From NCBI GenBank assembly GCA_010027395.1, contig RGVD01000012.1, positions 1 to 23,523 on the forward strand: 23,523 nt of DNA, in the 5' to 3' direction. A model generated the notes under the pieces. The model had not been told where the DNA came from and did not search any database. It saw only the letters and a program-made list of their open reading frames with translations. The stretch comes from Bacteroidota bacterium. GTDB taxonomy: Bacteria > Bacteroidota > Bacteroidia > UKL13-3. Both the position numbers and the translations under genes were made by a program. Below, piece after piece: positions 7,366 through 17,800 of the stretch (its first letter is position 1; each line of letters begins with the position of its first letter).

Positions 7366-10089
7366 TTACCTAATTAAAGTAACCGTTCCTCTATAGGTAT
7401 TATTCCCTTTTATATCATTTACCCGAACGATATAAAAGTACACCCCATCAGATACATTGCTGCCATTTCCATCGGTGCCATCCCATGCAAAATTGATACT
7501 TTTACTTTCATAAACTTCATTACCCCAGCGGTTGTAAATGATTATCTCTCCATCATAACAAGGAGAAATATTTCCATCAAGTTTGAAAAAGTCATTTTTT
7601 AAATCTCCATTTGGGGTAAAAACATTGGGGAATTTTAAGGCCTCCAAGCTATCGTTATAGTTGATGCTCGTTATTGCCGTATCAGCGCAAACAGTTCCAA
7701 ACTCCGCTATCATCATTACCTTGTAGTTTTTCAGCTCTCCTCGTTTAAAAGTTTTCATTGGGTTTTCAAAGTAGGAGGTATCACCATCAGGAAAAACCCA
7801 CATGAAACTACTAGCCCCTGCTGTTTTGTTTTTATACTTAATAATATTTGAACAAGAATCTACACCAAAATCAAATTGTGCTTTTTTGATTCTAAAGTCA
7901 AATTTAAATACGGCATTGCTGCATCTAGGGCTTGGGTTAGTGACCGAATACGCTCCGGTAGTTACAGGGAAATCAGCAATATTATGAATGCCATTTACAC
8001 TTGGACAACTTGCACATACAGATTGATAAACGATGCCTTTTTTATCAAATCTACTTGTTCCGCCATCAACATGATCGTTGGTTTGTGTACCTCCAAAGTA
8101 AGTTGCGTAAAGCAAACTAGATGCATTTTTATCTAACATCATTAAATAAAATTCTCCACCATCATTAACTTTTTTAAATGCATCATTGGTTACAGGTAAA
8201 TCAGAAATGTTTCCACTTTCAACAGATCCGCCCCAACCACTGAAATAGATTCGCTTGCAATCATCCACTAAAAAAGCATTAATGGTTAGATCGGGCTTTG
8301 CTCGCCCTGAGCCAATGGTGGTAAGAAGATCTAAATTGTTTAGGCTCGAATCGAATTTAGCTATAAATAATTTTCCATTTTTGTTATTGTATGTTCCAGC
8401 ACTTGATGCATAATCATCTTCGGTTTGTCCAATTACCCATATATCAGGGCTGTTTTTAGTATCTAATTCCAAGAAATAAATTTGGTCGTATTTGCTTTTG
8501 CCAAAATAGGTGGCATTGTTGATGGTCTTTCCATCTGGACTTAATATGGCTATATATGCATCTGTGGTATCACTTAAAGTATGAATTTTTTTGTAGGCTT
8601 TATTGTGGGTATATAAATCACTACTGATAGTTCCGCCAGACAAGTAAATGTTATTCTTTGAGTCGAAATCAATACTATACAAGGCATCTTGTTTGGTGCC
8701 TCCAATGTAGGTGCTCCATTCGAGTTTACTTAAATCATTGTTAAGTTTACATACGATACCATCTTGAAGTCCTTTATAATTTCTACTAAAAGCGCCTACG
8801 CTCGTTGGGAAATTGTTAGATGAACTACAACTTGCTACAAACACATTTCCAGAATCATCACAAATTACATCACCTCTAAAATCATCGGCATAAAAATATA
8901 ATAATGTGTCATAAGAAGATTTTTTTACTGGATAATCAATTGAGGTACTGGAACCAAACACCACCAAATGATTTTGCTTGTCTACAACAAGGCTATGAGG
9001 ATATTCGTTACCGCTGCCTCCAATAAGGGTAGCAAATATTAATGTTTTTCCATCTGACGAGTACTTACTCAAACTTATATCACATGGTGGAATGCCATAG
9101 TTTCCGCCACCAGGAACAAAAATAGTAGTTGGACTTCCATCCATCCATTTACTTTGAAAAGCACCGGGAGTAGTTGGGTATTTCCCATTTGGATCTACGG
9201 ATGGGCTTATGGCCAAGGCGATTCCACCAGCGTATAAATTACCTACATCATCATAGGTTGCCGAATAACCAAAATTATCAACTGAACTTCCTGAGTAGGT
9301 CGCAAAAATCAAGTCGGGATCAATCACCAATTCGCAGTTTTTGTTGTATTCACCAACCATATCAAAGCCAATCGTGTTGTCTGAATTTATTTTATAGCTT
9401 ACTTCAATCTCATGCTTTTTTCCTTTTACTATTTGATAAGCGTATGGTTTGCTTTCTTTGAAATAGCCAAATGAATAATAAATATAAAGTTCGCCATATT
9501 CTTCTTTTACCTCATCTGCACCACTTATTCTGAATTTTATATTCTCGATATTTGAATTTGGTTTCAGGTAATAATCATAGCTGATACTCCCCGTTTTATT
9601 AATGTTTGTTTTTAAATCTATCCCATCGAAAAGGTTTTTATAATGAAGGGTTTTGCAAGGATGAATATTGCCTTTCCAATGCGTTGGGTCTTTGCCTAAG
9701 AAATAGTTATAATAATGCTCTTGGGTTTCTTCAGTTTCAATGGCTGCAGGGTTGGAATGAACAAATTCAAGTTTTATCAAATGCATTTGAAGCATAGAAT
9801 CCATTTGTTTTTTCTCTCCTACCCGGGCATGAGTGGCTATTTGTTCGATTTGTTTAGGGTTATAAAAAAAATAATTAATACCTTTTGGTGTTACATGCAC
9901 ATCAAGATCCGAACTTTTCGATCTATAAAGGATTTCATTATTCCATTGTCCTTGGTTTGGTACAAACTCTTTTAGCAGTCCTATGTTTTGTGAAACAGGT
10001 TTGTCAACCTGCTGCGAAAAGGCAATAATGCTAGAGCTTATTAAGCATAAAAATAATATGAAAAATTTTCTGAAAACCAATATTGACAA
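7366..10089 (-). CDS. Large exported DUF7948/SBBP-repeat protein with type B gliding-motility C-terminal domain
   Basis: The 907-residue surface or secreted protein starts with a Sec signal peptide (hydrophobic FFILFLCLISSSIIAFS, then QQ). A DUF7948-like region follows (about 40-260, containing FVPNQGQW). Next is a stretch of SBBP-type beta-propeller repeats, recognised by recurring units such as FATYSG, FATLIGGSGN, WSTYIGGTKQDA, NATYFGKSKYDQ and YATYFGGTQTND. A PKD-like segment with MWVFPDGDTSYF precedes the C-terminal domain at 820-907. That domain opens FPNVFTPNGD, contains IIYNRWGNEVYES and DGVYFYIV, and ends GTVTLIR; it is the CHU_C/TIGR04131 signature that targets cargo to the T9SS and cell surface. 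The only credible start is TTG at 10089 (or TTG at 10080); no in-frame ATG precedes the signal peptide, and a good promoter lies just upstream. Its molecular role is unknown; adhesion is an inference. Confidence 0.88.
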   Translation of the reverse strand: MSILVFRKFFILFLCLISSSIIAFSQQVDKPVSQNIGLLKEFVPNQGQWNNEILYRSKSSDLDVHVTPKGINYFFYNPKQIEQIATHARVGEKKQMDSMLQMHLIKLEFVHSNPAAIETEETQEHYYNYFLGKDPTHWKGNIHPCKTLHYKNLFDGIDLKTNINKTGSISYDYYLKPNSNIENIKFRISGADEVKEEYGELYIYYSFGYFKESKPYAYQIVKGKKHEIEVSYKINSDNTIGFDMVGEYNKNCELVIDPDLIFATYSGSSVDNFGYSATYDDVGNLYAGGIALAISPSVDPNGKYPTTPGAFQSKWMDGSPTTIFVPGGGNYGIPPCDISLSKYSSDGKTLIFATLIGGSGNEYPHSLVVDKQNHLVVFGSSTSIDYPVKKSSYDTLLYFYADDFRGDVICDDSGNVFVASCSSSNNFPTSVGAFSRNYKGLQDGIVCKLNNDLSKLEWSTYIGGTKQDALYSIDFDSKNNIYLSGGTISSDLYTHNKAYKKIHTLSDTTDAYIAILSPDGKTINNATYFGKSKYDQIYFLELDTKNSPDIWVIGQTEDDYASSAGTYNNKNGKLFIAKFDSSLNNLDLLTTIGSGRAKPDLTINAFLVDDCKRIYFSGWGGSVESGNISDLPVTNDAFKKVNDGGEFYLMMLDKNASSLLYATYFGGTQTNDHVDGGTSRFDKKGIVYQSVCASCPSVNGIHNIADFPVTTGAYSVTNPSPRCSNAVFKFDFRIKKAQFDFGVDSCSNIIKYKNKTAGASSFMWVFPDGDTSYFENPMKTFKRGELKNYKVMMIAEFGTVCADTAITSINYNDSLEALKFPNVFTPNGDLKNDFFKLDGNISPCYDGEIIIYNRWGNEVYESKSINFAWDGTDGNGSNVSDGVYFYIVRVNDIKGNNTYRGTVTLIR

Positions 10090-10120
10090 AGTTGCTTTAA
10101 TATTTAATAATTCATTTCAA

Positions 10121-10153
10121 CAAATATAGTTTTAAGAAATAATTAATAGCAAT
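10121..10153 (-). promoter_or_regulatory. Bacteroidota sigma-A-type promoter for the 907-residue gene
   Basis: On the minus strand ATTG (10150-10153) is followed by 21 bases and then TATATTTG (10121-10128). This matches the TTTG-N(19-21)-TAnnTTTG consensus with one mismatch in the -33 box and none in the -7 box. Transcription would begin near 10114, leaving a leader of about 25 bases before the TTG at 10089, which supports that start. The -33 box coincides with the first four bases of the 44-bp tandem repeat. Confidence 0.6.
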
Positions 10154-10298
10154 ATCCATAGAGCTGGACTTTAGTCCACCTTATAATTGGTAACAATATC
10201 CATTGAGGTCTGCTTCAGTCCACCTGATAATTAATACCAATATTTGTAGCGGTGGACTTTAGTCAACCTGATAATTAAAGCTTGGACTTCACTCCACC
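10150..10298. repeat. 44-bp tandem repeats with an internal palindrome, 3 full units plus a partial one
   Basis: Units start at 10150, 10194 and 10238, exactly 44 bases apart. Each opens CAATAT, carries a palindrome based on TGGACT-TT-AGTCCA at offset 15, and ends in a conserved GATAATT or TATAATT, followed by a five-base variable spacer. Unit 1 has GGACTTTAGTCC intact; unit 2 reads TCTGCTTCAGTCCA; unit 3 has GGTGGACTTTAGTCAACC. A fourth, shortened unit keeps only the palindrome core TTGGACTTCACTCCACC (10282-10298). The repeats fill most of the 284-base divergent gap between the 907-residue gene and the sigma factor gene. There are no unique spacers and no cas genes, so this is not a CRISPR array. 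Candidate roles are a regulator-binding array, a REP-like element, or a transcript structure; none is shown. Confidence 0.85.
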
Positions 10299-10373
10299 TT
10301 CATTTAATAAAAAAATGTTTTATGCTTGCAACCATCTTTAAAAATTAATCATCATAGCTAACAGAATACAAAA

Positions 10374-10958
10374 GTGAGTGTACCATTTGACGAAAATTTA
10401 ATTAAACGATGCATTCAGGGTGAAGCAAAAGCCCAAAAGCAATTGTATGATTATTTTTCGCGAGTTCTTTATGGTATTTGTTTGAGGTACAGCCGAAATC
10501 CTGATGATGCCAAAGATATTTTGCAAGAAGGTTTTATAAAAATATTCTCCAAAATTTCGCAATATTCGGGTAAAGGCAGTTTTGAAGGCTGGATAAAAAG
10601 GGTGATGGTAAATACAGCTCTTGAGTTTTATCGGACAAACAAGATACATACTGGCCAAAGTGATGTATACGAGCAGGTTGAAATATCATTTAGTAGTTTT
10701 TCTTTAGAAAAGATTTCTCAAAAAGAGCTACTAATGGCGATGAATAATTTGGCATTAGGATATAAAACAGTATTGAATCTATATGCCATTGAAGGCTATA
10801 GCCATGCTGAAATAGCAGAGATGATGGGGATTAGTGAAGGAACTTCTAAATCCCAATTGTCAAGAGCAAGGGTTGCTTTTGCAGCCGAACTAAAAAAGTT
10901 AAACATACATATTGCTAAAACAGCAGCTCGACTCTTTTGCTCCAGAGCCTCCGGTTGA
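10374..10958 (+). CDS. ECF-type RNA polymerase sigma factor
   Basis: The protein is a small sigma-70 family factor with only regions 2 and 4, the plan of extracytoplasmic-function sigma factors that direct RNA polymerase to a special set of promoters. Region 2 spans about 23-92 (LYDYFSRVLYGICLRYS, then DDAKDILQEGFIKIF and FEGWIKRVMVNTALEFYR). Region 4 spans about 130-178 and includes the helix-turn-helix GYSHAEIAEMMGISEGTSKS with QLSRAR. The start is GTG at 10374, giving MSVPFDENLIKRC, a normal distance before region 2. The final part after about residue 177 (HIAKTAARLFCSRASG) is not typical and is encoded by bases that also encode the N-terminus of the next protein. The 47-base overlap argues for coupled translation. 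Together with the next gene this looks like a sigma/anti-sigma pair. A weak TATGCTTG lies at 10321-10328; no convincing promoter is seen. Confidence 0.9.
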   Translation: MSVPFDENLIKRCIQGEAKAQKQLYDYFSRVLYGICLRYSRNPDDAKDILQEGFIKIFSKISQYSGKGSFEGWIKRVMVNTALEFYRTNKIHTGQSDVYEQVEISFSSFSLEKISQKELLMAMNNLALGYKTVLNLYAIEGYSHAEIAEMMGISEGTSKSQLSRARVAFAAELKKLNIHIAKTAARLFCSRASG

Positions 10959-11799
10959 GGTTTGGAAAAATTTGAGTCAGAACCCTGCCATTGGCAACAT
11001 ATCAGTTGCAAGCAAATTTGTTTCGGCTGTAAAATCCATGTCACTTGTTTCTAAAGCTATTATGTCTCTGGCTGTTGTTGGCGCTAGTGCAGTATCTGTT
11101 GCACTTTTGAAAGTTGATAAACCGAAACAAATATCAAATAACACCATCAAACAAGTACCTGCAATTGGACAAAACCCTAATGTTTTGGAAGAACCTAAAG
11201 TGCCTAATGATGACTTGAAAATTAAAATCAAAAATGGTGCGCAAACAAAAAGCGCAACACCAATTACCTCTTATAAAGTTGAAAAATACAATAAAGACAA
11301 AACTGAAAATGACTTAGTGGAAAAATCTTTAGGGCTTACAAATCAAGAATTAAAAACTGAGCTAAAACCAATTGCCAATGAAACACCTGAAAGGCAGAGT
11401 CAAGCTGAAAAGATAATTTCGAAATTAACAATAGCTGAGAATCCTTCAACTAAAGAACATGAATTTAATACTTCAGCAACTTATGCGAATTCTTTTTTGG
11501 ATGTTGATACAATCATAGCTCCTGATATTCCAAACACTTTCACACCTGGTGATGATGATAATTTGAACAAAGAGTTTGTAATTAAGATAGAGAATGAAAG
11601 TGTTTACAGATTAAGGGTCTTTGATTCAAAGGCCAATTTGGTGTTTGAGAGTTTCAAAAAAGAAACACACTGGAATGGTCAACATTTCAAAACGGGAGAA
11701 AATTGCGAATCTGCGCGGTACTTTTATATATTTGATTATCAATATAAAGGAGCTAAAGAATTGCGACAGGAGTCAGGATATATATTATTAACCAGATAA
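10912..11799 (+). CDS. Putative anti-sigma membrane protein with a type B (CHU_C-like) C-terminal domain
   Basis: The 295-residue protein has four parts. Residues 1-45 are a short cytoplasmic region with LDSFAPEPPVEVWKNL at 6-21, a pattern I associate with Bacteroidota proteins paired with ECF sigma factors. Residues about 49-66 (AIMSLAVVGASAVSVALL) form a single membrane helix. Residues 67-200 are a polar, Lys/Asn/Thr-rich linker. Residues 206-295 resemble a gliding-motility C-terminal domain: they open IPNTFTPGDDD, contain VFES and HWNG, then YFYIFDYQYKG, and end ILLTR. Compared with true cargo domains, the YNRWG core is replaced by FDSKA and the GVYFY glycine-valine by AR. No ATG precedes the conserved N-terminus; TTG at 10912 (or ATA at 10909) must serve, inside the sigma gene. 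ATG 11038 would delete the cytoplasmic region. The anti-sigma role is inferred from position and layout, not from a catalytic motif; it is not FecR-like. Confidence 0.75.
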   Translation: MLKQQLDSFAPEPPVEVWKNLSQNPAIGNISVASKFVSAVKSMSLVSKAIMSLAVVGASAVSVALLKVDKPKQISNNTIKQVPAIGQNPNVLEEPKVPNDDLKIKIKNGAQTKSATPITSYKVEKYNKDKTENDLVEKSLGLTNQELKTELKPIANETPERQSQAEKIISKLTIAENPSTKEHEFNTSATYANSFLDVDTIIAPDIPNTFTPGDDDNLNKEFVIKIENESVYRLRVFDSKANLVFESFKKETHWNGQHFKTGENCESARYFYIFDYQYKGAKELRQESGYILLTR

Positions 11800-11833
11800 G
11801 TTATTGAATAAGTAAAAATAAATTGATAAGTTA
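11795..11833. repeat. Short direct repeat before the giant-protein gene
   Basis: GATAAGTTA occurs at 11795-11803, overlapping the stop codon of the upstream gene, and again at 11825-11833, exactly 30 bases apart. A related GAATAAGT lies between them at 11806. The copies sit in the 70-base gap before the ATG at 11870. They could be an operator or a sigma-factor element, or chance in AT-rich DNA. Confidence 0.3.
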
Positions 11834-11869
11834 GCAAAATTATAATTAAAGATAAAATCATATAAAATA

Positions 11870-14800
11870 ATGCAAAACATATACTTAACAAAGACCCACA
11901 AATGGGGAAAGGGATTGTTTCTCTTTCTATCCATTTTCTTGATGGGCTTGGCTGCCTCGCGAGCACAGTCATCCAAAATCAGAGTAGGACCAAATATTTT
12001 ATGTTTGGGTCAGCAATCGGTGTTTACCTTCGATTTGGTAAATATCAATCCAACTGATGTGCAGTCTTATACCATCCGATTTGGTAATGGAGATAGCGCC
12101 ATTTTAAATAAGCCATCTACACCAGGTGGACCAGTTACCAATGCTTTTAATTATGTCTATAAGGCTTCAGGTAAATATACCATAACAGGTATAACTAAAA
12201 TTAAGAATGGTGGCCCTATTTATACAAGCACTTGGCTTGATACAGTGTATAGCCTACCTGTGGTGGCCTATAGAACCATTACCTTAGATTCACAGTGTTT
12301 AGCAAATAATTTTAATGGATTTCAAAATTTGTCTGTAAAAAATCCTGTGCTTCCAAGTAATCCATTGGCCAGTGCCTATTGGGTTTTTGGTGATGGTAAC
12401 ACGCTAAGCGATATGCATGACACCATTTTTCATAGATTTGCATTGTATGGTAGCTTTGCTGTATCATTACAAGTGACCGATTCACTAGGCTGTATTAATA
12501 GTGTTGCCGCAGCTAGCAGAAAAAGAGTTTATATAGCTCCAAATGTGAAAGCTAAATTTACAGTTGAAGGTAAAGCTTCTTGTAATTCTTCTACTTACAA
12601 CTTTCTTAATGCTTCAAACCTTGCACCTGATGATGTGAAATCATTCAAATGGTATTTTGATGATGACTCAGTAATCGTATCAAGCAATCCTGCCACTCAG
12701 TTAGAAATAAACACCTATTTGCGAAACAAATTTGCCTATACTTATTTAAAAGAAGGAAGGTTTAACCCTTCATTGGTTATCTTCGATAAACGTTCAGTTT
12801 GTTCAGATAGTTTCTGTGTTTCAATGGATCCTAGCCAAACATGGCCTGAAAATATTATAGTCAAAATTGATTTGCAAGCCAGAAGATTAGATCCTTTTGA
12901 TGGTGCTACCGAATTTGTAGGAGACTCTGTTTGTTTAAATCCAGATCAAGCACAAATATTTTTATACAACAATTACCCATTAAAAGGTATTGGTGCCAGT
13001 GATATTCATTGGTGGTGGAATTATAACGACCCTAACCAAACACAACCTCCAGCTTGTTACTTTAATGATGTAAACCCCGCCCCAGCTTATAAATATCTTT
13101 CGATGGGACAATACTATCCATTTTTGGTTCTACAATGTCCAAATCAGCCGGATGATACCTTTTATTACTATTCAAGAATTGATACCTTTGCCGATACCAA
13201 ATACTCTAAATTTAACCAAGCTGGACTAGCAGGTGTAAATGTAGATTGGGCGGTTCCGCCAAGATTAAATACCCTGTATGCGAGACACCTAAATCCAATA
13301 TACTCTAATGGTGTTAACACTGGAAATATTTATAAATATGGTAGCCTATTCAATAGAATTGACACATTAGATAATACACCACTTCCTACAACTTATAGTC
13401 CTAGGTATAATTATGGTAAGCCACCTTATCAATATGCATTTAGTGAAGATAGTCTCAGGTTTTATTATGTTCCCTATGATAAACTTTTGCCTTTCCGGTT
13501 TTTCACTGAGGATTCTACTGACACTAAAAATCATGTCAATTTTAAAAGCCCATATACGGGTGCTGACACAACCATTTGGAATACCTGCGTATCAGGTAAA
13601 TATTTATACTTAAATAAAGTAATAAAAATAGACACTGTGGTTCGTGGACCAGGTGATACTCTTTTTAACTACCGTACCAGAAAGGATTCTATAAGCACTT
13701 TTGATAATCATTGCAGTGTTTTACCTTATAATAAATTAGTGGGTTATGGTGTAAACATTTTAGGACCAAGTGTATCTATTCCTAATCCTGCACCAGGCCC
13801 TGCAGATACCATACAAAACAAAGATTTGATTTATAAAGGTATGCAGTCGCAATGTAGAGTTGACAGACCAGTTTGGTTCACCAATAGGTCTTCCGTTTAT
13901 CAATCAGAACATTTATATATTAAATGGGATTTTGGAGATCAATCATGGGCTCCTGCTTGTACCTCTTATTCAACTCCACAAGCCTATCCACCTCAAAGTG
14001 GTTCTCGTGTATACAAAGATGCTGGAAGCATGGAGAACCTATCTGATGGACATTTTATTTACAATGGTAAAGCCTATGATGGAAGATTAAATTCTTGTCG
14101 TTGGTCGCATGATACTTTGCCTATACATACCTATCAAAATTGGGATCAATTGTATGGCTGGCATATAAATGGACACGATTTTCCTCCATACGATACTACC
14201 AGATGGACAAAAAAATATACCAAATGGCCAACGGATTCAATTTTACCTCCTGGTATAAATTGGGTAGCACCCGATGACACACTAACTTGGAACAAACCTA
14301 TGTTTGCTGGCGGTGTCACACGTATTGATACAATGAAAATGTGGCCAGCTGATTTAATGCCAAATACACCTATTACAACCAATACAATTATCCCAGATCC
14401 AATAGCTGCGGCTAATAGCTATCCATTTTATCGAGATAATGGTAAAGTGGTCTACTATACCATACCAGGCGGAACGATTATTGAGCCTAAAAAATTTGTT
14501 ACCATCACTGATCCAATTGACACTTTGCCAAATGGTAATTTAAGAAGATACAAGGGCAGTCAAATTATTCCAGGTACCAAAATGAGTTTATATAGGTATG
14601 CTTTTAACCGTGTTATTACCCAATGTATAACTGCCAAATTGTTTATGAAAGATTCTTCAAACAATGCTACTGAGGCCGTAGATTCTTTTATTGTGGACCA
14701 GCTAGGTACTATGCGTAGAAAGTTCCCAATAAAAAGTAAATTGACAGGTTTGGATTCTATCTATAAATTTATTGATGATACCTTGTTATCTAGATATGAT

Positions 14801-17800
14801 TGCGAAGGTACCGCCACCACACTATTACAATTTATGAAAGCTGATGCTTGGGGTTTAGGTAAAAACGAAGGTGGCTTTGAATGTCCAGGCGTAACTTTAG
14901 GAGATAAAACTGGTGTAGGTTTTGAATTGCTAAATGCAAAAGCTGGAAAAACAGCACCGCTTTGCGGCAGAACTTACCTCATGTTCAACTACGACTCCTT
15001 AATGGATAGGAATGACAATACCCCTTGTGCACTTGATGGTTTTGTTCCATTTGGCGGAGTTGCCGCTGCAGCAGCACCAGGAGGATATGCCTACCCAGCC
15101 TATAATTCTAGAGGACGTTTTAATCCTCAAACTAATTGGACTAGCATTAATGGTGGAGGTCAAACAGGAGTAAACTGGACGCATTATCAAATGCCTGCTG
15201 GACAATTTACCCATATGGGAAATCTTGCTGCGCAGCGTGATGGTTTTATTACAGTAGGTTTAATAATTGGTAATGGATATGATGACCTTCTTGGATACAG
15301 ACCTGATGGAACCTGCCTTACTGATACCATTTGGTACCATAATTTTATTCAAATCCTAGGATTGAATGCCACATTTGATGTGTTGCCTTATACTAAGCCA
15401 ACTTATACCACCAAAATTGATACCTTGAGAGATATCTTTGGTGCCATTATTAAAATAAATACGACCATTGTTGGTGATTCTACTTTTTTCTGTAGTAATA
15501 TTTTACGTGGCCGTGGAGATACTGTTGTAGCTATTCCTCGTGTTCCTATCCAGAAATTCATGAAATCGGATGCATGGATATGGGGTGATGGTATAGAAAC
15601 TGTAGATTCTTTCTACGTTACAGGTGAACAAACTACACCTATTCCTTTTGCTAGGAAAAGATTTACCATAGATAGGCAAGACACGCAGAATCCAAAAGTG
15701 CATCTAGATAGTGTGTTTGAGGTAGGAAAGCGCGTTCGAATAGAACTAAAAATTGATACCATTTGGCAGTGTTATGATAGACAGCATCGTTTGCCACCAT
15801 TGAGAATTGATACATTAAAAACCTATTATGACTCAGCATTTTTTGTAGGACCTATTAAACATAAGTATAATCTTACATCCTGGGAAATGAAAGATGCAAG
15901 TAGTACCAGACCAGATAAACGTAGGGCAGAATTAACCCCTATTCAAAGGATAGTGTATGCTCAAAATGGTTGCCCTGCAACGTATAGGCGAACTGTGGCA
16001 ATAGGTATTATTGATACTTTTTATGTTTCAGATACACTGGTTTGTTTGGGTGAAGAGGTGCAGTTTGTTGATTATGTAAGATATTGGTTGCCTGTTCCTG
16101 GTAGCCCATGTACATATCGTCCTTTAACAGGATGTGACACCTTCCCATTCCAGAATTCTCCGTGCGTAATTCCATCTATAAGGTCATTTGATGATTGGAG
16201 AGATGCGATTAGGGTATATCCTGATACTTTCAAAACAGATCCTACGCTTAATTTATGGATTGATCCTGTTACTGGCTTACCAAGATTTTACTTGAAAGAG
16301 CGTATTTATTGGGATTATGAATCAGATGGAGTAATAGATGATAAAATGGTTCAGGTGCCTAAACACAAATTTACCAAAGCAGGTAAATACAAAGTGAGTA
16401 TGATTACACGAGATAGTGCTGGGTATTGGGATACGTGTTATAGGTATATCTATGTGATGGAGCCAAGGCCAAGGTTTACCAGTAAAAACAATACACTCCA
16501 GTTTAATTGTAGAGAAACGGTTCAGCTTTTTGATTCATCAATAGCCTACCCTCAAACTACAGGAGCTGATAGTTGTGTGAAAGCAGATGGATCGCCATGT
16601 GATCAAATAACAGATGTGTTCTGGTGGTTTGGCGACAGAAAGAAAACGCCTTATAATTACCAATCAATTATTCGAAATCCTATATATGATTACAGGCAAA
16701 ATGGTAAGTTTATAGTCCAATTAGCTGTGTATTCTGAGCAAGGCTGTACTGACACCATTACACAGGAGATCTTTTTAAATGGACCGCGACCAAAAATTAA
16801 GTTAATAACAGATAGTGTGGGTTGTGTGCCTTATAGTGTTAAGATATTAAGCACACCAGATGCAGATAGACGAGAACCTAAAGATACCGCTACTCAGTTA
16901 ACAGTTATTGACTCTAAGGGTGCGGGGCAACAGCCAAGACTTTTATGGTCTAAGCCACAAGAGGCTATTTTAACATATGATATGCCAGGTGTATATTATA
17001 TCACCGCTTATGGGGTTGATAATATAGACGCGGGTAATGCTTCATGTCCAATAATATATGTGCCTGATACATTTGGTGGAAATCAGCCTCCTATTAGAGT
17101 ATATGTGGTTGCTCCACCAGAGGTTAAAATTCAAACATCAAAACAAAGGATGTGTGTAGGCGAAATATTCAAAATTAGAAACAGATCGGATTTTGATTCA
17201 ATCAATCGTTTTACTTTTGATATTTGGGACTCAGCATATACGAGGAAAATAGATAGTTTATTGAAAACTAGTTTCCTTGGAGATAGTTCATTCCAATATA
17301 GATTTACTGAAAGAGGAACCTACAATATTGTAGCATCATCAAGTAGATTTATACGCTCATTAGGATTAACATCGCCTGAGGCCATAGCATCTTGTGAAAG
17401 AAGTGATACGGTAAGAGTCTTCACCACTTCAACCAAGGCCGACTTTGATTCATTATCAGTAGGAGATGGATTGTATGATTTAAAGAATTTGTCAGATAAA
17501 ACACTCACAGATGTTTACACTTGGACAATTTACAATTCTGATGGTTCAATAATGAAGCCGCGTTCACAAGGAACCCAAATAGTACCAATAAAAACCAATC
17601 CACTTGTGTTGCAAAGGGCTGATTCATTTAATTTGGATTTAAAAGGTGTTGATTTCTCTAATGAGGATGGAACATTCACAGTTTGCTTAAAAGCTAGCAC
17701 GCTTAATCCAGGTTGCCCTGATTCTATCTGTAAAACATTTAAACATGTACTTAAAACGAATATTAAGATACCAAATGTGTTTACTCCAGGAAACGATGGT

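Noticed and set aside
10150..10298. A short CRISPR array
   Set aside because: The 44-base units repeat end to end with no unique spacers of constant length, and no cas gene is present.
11038..11799. ATG 11038 as the true start of the anti-sigma-like protein
   Set aside because: It would remove the conserved LDSFAPEPPVEVW head and leave only a signal-peptide-like helix; the upstream codons are clearly coding in this frame.
14999..15214. Antisense ORFs inside the giant-protein gene and other long genes
   Set aside because: They are short frames opposite strong coding sequence with no signal peptide, motif or promoter of their own.
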